From the NCBI GenBank assembly GCA_021772055.1, contig JAETNR010000008.1, positions 46,926-110,925 of the forward strand: a DNA stretch of 64,000 nucleotides. Reading direction: 5' to 3'. Position numbers and translations under genes: made by a program. Shown here one piece after another: positions 62,234 through 64,000 of the stretch. How positions within the stretch are numbered: the first letter of the stretch is position 1; the number at the start of each line of letters is the position of its first letter. The DNA comes from Blautia sp. (GTDB lineage: Bacteria; Bacillota; Clostridia; Lachnospirales; Lachnospiraceae). The notes under the pieces were generated by a model, which saw nothing but the letters and a program-made list of their open reading frames with translations, searched no databases and was not told the origin of the DNA.

Positions 62234-62373
62234 ATGCCGATTGACGATTTGACAGCCTTGGGGGAGGCGCTCCGAGCAGCACGAAAAGAAAAAAATCTAA
62301 CGCAGGAACAGCTGGCCGATAAATCCCATGTTTCTACCAAACAGATTGCTGATATTGAGAAAGCCAGGAGAAA
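62234..62373 (+). pseudogene. XRE-family regulator cut at the element boundary
   Basis: GAGGTGA lies before the ATG. The first 47 residues are a clear XRE helix-turn-helix (LGEALRAARKEKNLTQEQLA, then DKSHVSTKQIADIEK). After IEKARRNPSY the frame passes into antisense relaxase sequence and stops at 62425 (63 residues). Intact homologues continue past NPSY. The 3' half of the gene is missing. Confidence 0.75.
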
Positions 62374-63659
62374 TCCTTCCTATTTTCCTCCAACAGCTGG
62401 GCATACTCAGTCTGCAATTCCTTGACCTTGGGCAGCTTCTTGATGCCCATTTCATCAAAGGCATTTTTGGCGGCCTGATGAAGTAAAATGTCCGCTTCAT
62501 GCTCCTCACGAAACTTCTTGGAATAACCGGCCTTGCGGTAGGCCACATAGATCTCGCGGGTCTTGGCATAATTGACGATATGGGTCCGCAGGACGGCGAT
62601 CTCTGTCATGCGTTTCTCCGCCGCCTTGATCTGCGCCGACAGCTCGTTATGGTGGGCGGTAGCCGCCGCTGCTTTTTCTTCCAGAACCGCATATTCCAGC
62701 AGGTTATGCTCGGTGAGATAATTCACGGTCTGCGCCATCTGCTTCAGGTTGAAAACCTTGGCCCACCGTGCATAGCCAGCACCTTTGCCTGCCTGCAATT
62801 TTTCCTGGATGTCCACCAGCAGATTGACTTTCGGCGGCTCCGGTTGCAGGGCTGTTTTTCTGCATGGCGTATGCTGTTTTTTCCCAGCCAGTACCGCACG
62901 TATATCATCTTCACTGTAACCCTCGCCCAGCTTCTCATCCATGCGTGCAACATTCTTCCAGCCGGGAGCTTTGAGCCGGATAGATTTTCCGCGCCGGGAC
63001 ACTTCACAGCCCATCTCTGTAAGCAGCTTTAGCAGTTCATCAAAGTCTGCCGGTTTTTGTTCCAACGCCTGGTCAATCATCACCCGCAGCTGTTCCCGGT
63101 GGGATGGCTTCGCCTGATCGCCCAGCCACTTGTTATAGCTTTTTCCGTGAGGTTTGTGGATCTCCACAATGGATAATCCGTTCTCAATACAGATGGTGTC
63201 GCTCAGCTGTCGGACGGCTTTTGTGCTGCCCCAAAAATTACGGAACTTCCGGTCGCATTCTGTATTGACTGCCGACCAGATGATGTGATTATGGACATGG
63301 GATTTGTCAATGTGGGTACAGACCACAAAGGCGTGGTTTCCTTTCGTAAAACACCTGGCAAACTCTACACCCAGCCAGTTGGCTTCCTCCGGTGTAATTT
63401 CTCCGGGGCGGAAGGACTGGCGCACATGGTAGGCGATCACATCGTCCGAACCACGCACCCGTCCGGTGACGGCAATGTACTGCCGCTTTGCCAGCAGAAA
63501 CTCAGCATCGACTGCCCGGCTGTCACATTCATAGCCGGTAATCAGTTTGCCATTGTCAGTCTTTTGCGGATTTGCCACATAGTCGATAATATCACTGATG
63601 GCCTTGCTTTCTGTACGGCCTTTGCCAGTGTGCAGCGGCATGATGCGTGTGGTTGCCAT
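62334..63659 (-). CDS. Relaxase/mobilization nuclease, C-terminus truncated
   Basis: Nicks plasmid or element DNA at oriT for conjugative transfer. The MobA/VirD2-like protein has an N-terminal domain MATTRIMPLHTGKGRTESKA, DVIAYHVRQSFRPGEITPEE and the metal-binding HUH-type motif CTHIDKSHVHNHIIWS, followed by long helical regions. The last about 13 residues (DFSWLSQYQQSVW) are antisense XRE sequence, so the natural C-terminus is lost near 62374. GGAG precedes the ATG. Codon use looks more GC-rich than neighbours. It belongs to a mobilizable element extending beyond the right edge. Confidence 0.88.
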   Translation of the reverse strand: MATTRIMPLHTGKGRTESKAISDIIDYVANPQKTDNGKLITGYECDSRAVDAEFLLAKRQYIAVTGRVRGSDDVIAYHVRQSFRPGEITPEEANWLGVEFARCFTKGNHAFVVCTHIDKSHVHNHIIWSAVNTECDRKFRNFWGSTKAVRQLSDTICIENGLSIVEIHKPHGKSYNKWLGDQAKPSHREQLRVMIDQALEQKPADFDELLKLLTEMGCEVSRRGKSIRLKAPGWKNVARMDEKLGEGYSEDDIRAVLAGKKQHTPCRKTALQPEPPKVNLLVDIQEKLQAGKGAGYARWAKVFNLKQMAQTVNYLTEHNLLEYAVLEEKAAAATAHHNELSAQIKAAEKRMTEIAVLRTHIVNYAKTREIYVAYRKAGYSKKFREEHEADILLHQAAKNAFDEMGIKKLPKVKELQTEYAQLLEENRKDFSWLSQYQQSVW

Positions 63660-63676
63660 AATAACTCCGCCTCTCC

Positions 63677-63709
63677 AAAAAGAAAATGGCCTGCCGAAGC
63701 AGACCGCCT
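63677..63709 (-). terminator. Terminator upstream of the relaxase gene
   Basis: GGTCTGC, loop TTCG, GCAGGCC (minus strand, one G-T pair), followed by ATTTTCTTTTTG. It ends the transcript of the zinc-ribbon gene. Confidence 0.75.
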
Positions 63710-63713
63710 TGTA

Positions 63714-63922
63714 TCAATTATCTGTTTTATACCTTATGACAGGAACTTGTTTTACTCTTTTCCCAATCGTTTGCCGTTTCAGTGCAAAGACCATATCTGG
63801 GGTACGTTCAAAAAAACCTCGTCTTTTTTCCAACTCATACCGCATTTACAATGTTGCAAACCAATAAACTGCTGTTTCTTTTTCCTGCCGCAATTCGGAC
63901 AGATTTTGTTGTTAGCACCCAT
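63714..63922 (-). pseudogene. Small zinc-ribbon protein gene with a frameshift in a T7 run
   Basis: The minus-strand ATG at 63920-63922 opens a frame with CPNCGRKKKQQFIGLQHCKC, a four-cysteine zinc ribbon, which stops at 63779 (47 residues). One extra T in the T7 run (plus-strand A7 at about 63810-63817) would join it to a second coding-like stretch ERTPDMVFALKRQTIGKRVK that ends at 63714, giving about 70 residues. The second part looks like genuine protein. It is therefore a frameshifted gene, a sequencing error or a programmed slip. It lies between the partial gene at the edge and the relaxase. Confidence 0.6.
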
Positions 63923-63923
63923 A

Positions 63924-64000
63924 TCAATCTTCCAGTTTATAAAAATCGTCCAAATTCAATTCGCGCTTCAATTCTTCCTCTGATGGCAGGTAAGTAAAAT
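63924..64000 (-). CDS. 3' end of a gene leaving the window (possible DUF1016/YhcG-type nuclease)
   Basis: The last 24 codons read FTYLPSEEELKRELNLDDFY and end LED before TGA at 63924-63926. The LPSEEEL pattern resembles the end of DUF1016 (PD-(D/E)XK, YhcG) proteins. Too short for certainty. It overlaps the region just before the zinc-ribbon start, so the two would be co-transcribed. Confidence 0.4.
   Translation of the reverse strand, partial: FTYLPSEEELKRELNLDDFYKLED

Noticed and set aside
61873..62340. 155-residue frame as a complete gene
   Set aside because: Its first third is antisense to a clear XRE helix-turn-helix with its own ribosome site. Only the last part looks like protein, so I call a fragment.
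1..64000. CRISPR array, tRNA or rRNA genes
   Set aside because: No regularly spaced direct repeats, no cloverleaf-like or rRNA-like sequence was recognised on reading both strands. A dedicated scan was not possible.

Overview
The window reads as chromosome of a gut Clostridia, most likely Lachnospiraceae (Blautia-like). This is an inference from moderate GC, strong AGGAGG ribosome sites, a complete FAS II cluster using FabK, uronate and plant-glycoside operons, YesMN two-component regulation and paired LacI/IclR/GntR regulators. No rRNA, tRNA or CRISPR array was found.

Layout. (1) 1-11.0 kb, minus strand: end of an unknown gene, pyruvate kinase, then a ten-gene fatty-acid operon in transcription order fabH-acpP-fabK-fabD-fabG-fabF-accB-fabZ-accC-accDA. 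AccD and AccA are one fused polypeptide. The only visible promoter, upstream of fabH, has a TTGACA/-10 pair with a FabT-type palindrome on the -10. A CarD-like gene is divergent. (2) 11.7-14.1 kb: a decayed toxin-antitoxin locus between a full Rpn-family nuclease gene and a 98%-similar, twice-deleted relic of it. (3) 14.3-21.4 kb: a GH31 alpha-glycosidase operon (binding protein, two permeases, enzyme) with a divergent LacI repressor and TTTA-n-TAAA operators. (4) 21.5-34.4 kb: sugar-acid module: IlvD/Edd-type dehydratase, FCD-GntR regulator, two KDG-kinase paralogues, KDPG aldolase, IclR regulator, uxaC, uxaA, uxaB and a second LacI regulator. Together these take glucuronate/galacturonate and probably an aldonate through KDG and KDPG to pyruvate and glyceraldehyde-3-phosphate. 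Operators can be read for most branches. (5) 34.4-45.9 kb: ribbon-helix-helix plus SPFH pair, a TetM/EF-G-like GTPase fused to a Rae1/YacP-type NYN nuclease, a DUF2935 protein, an ABC-2 exporter with a TetR repressor, an aromatic-acid-exporter-like protein and an OmpR-type two-component system. (6) 46-59.4 kb: a seven-gene beta-glycoside operon (binding protein, two permeases, GH1, GH35-like, GH3, GH78-like) next to a YesMN pair. (7) 59.4-61.8 kb: an M50-type membrane protease and a secreted unknown protein, separated by three tandem hairpins. (8) 61.9-64 kb: fragments at the edge of a mobilizable element: nuclease C-terminus, XRE regulator cut in half, relaxase without its C-terminus, frameshifted zinc-ribbon gene and the end of another gene.

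The most unusual items are the ribosomal-protection GTPase fused to an NYN nuclease, the 214-bp palindromic element with 25-bp perfect ends (27.3 kb) and a related terminus at 42.4 kb, the microhomology-trimmed Rpn relic flanking a broken toxin, and operator architectures (FabT, UxaR-like, KdgR-like, RHH) that can be tested directly.
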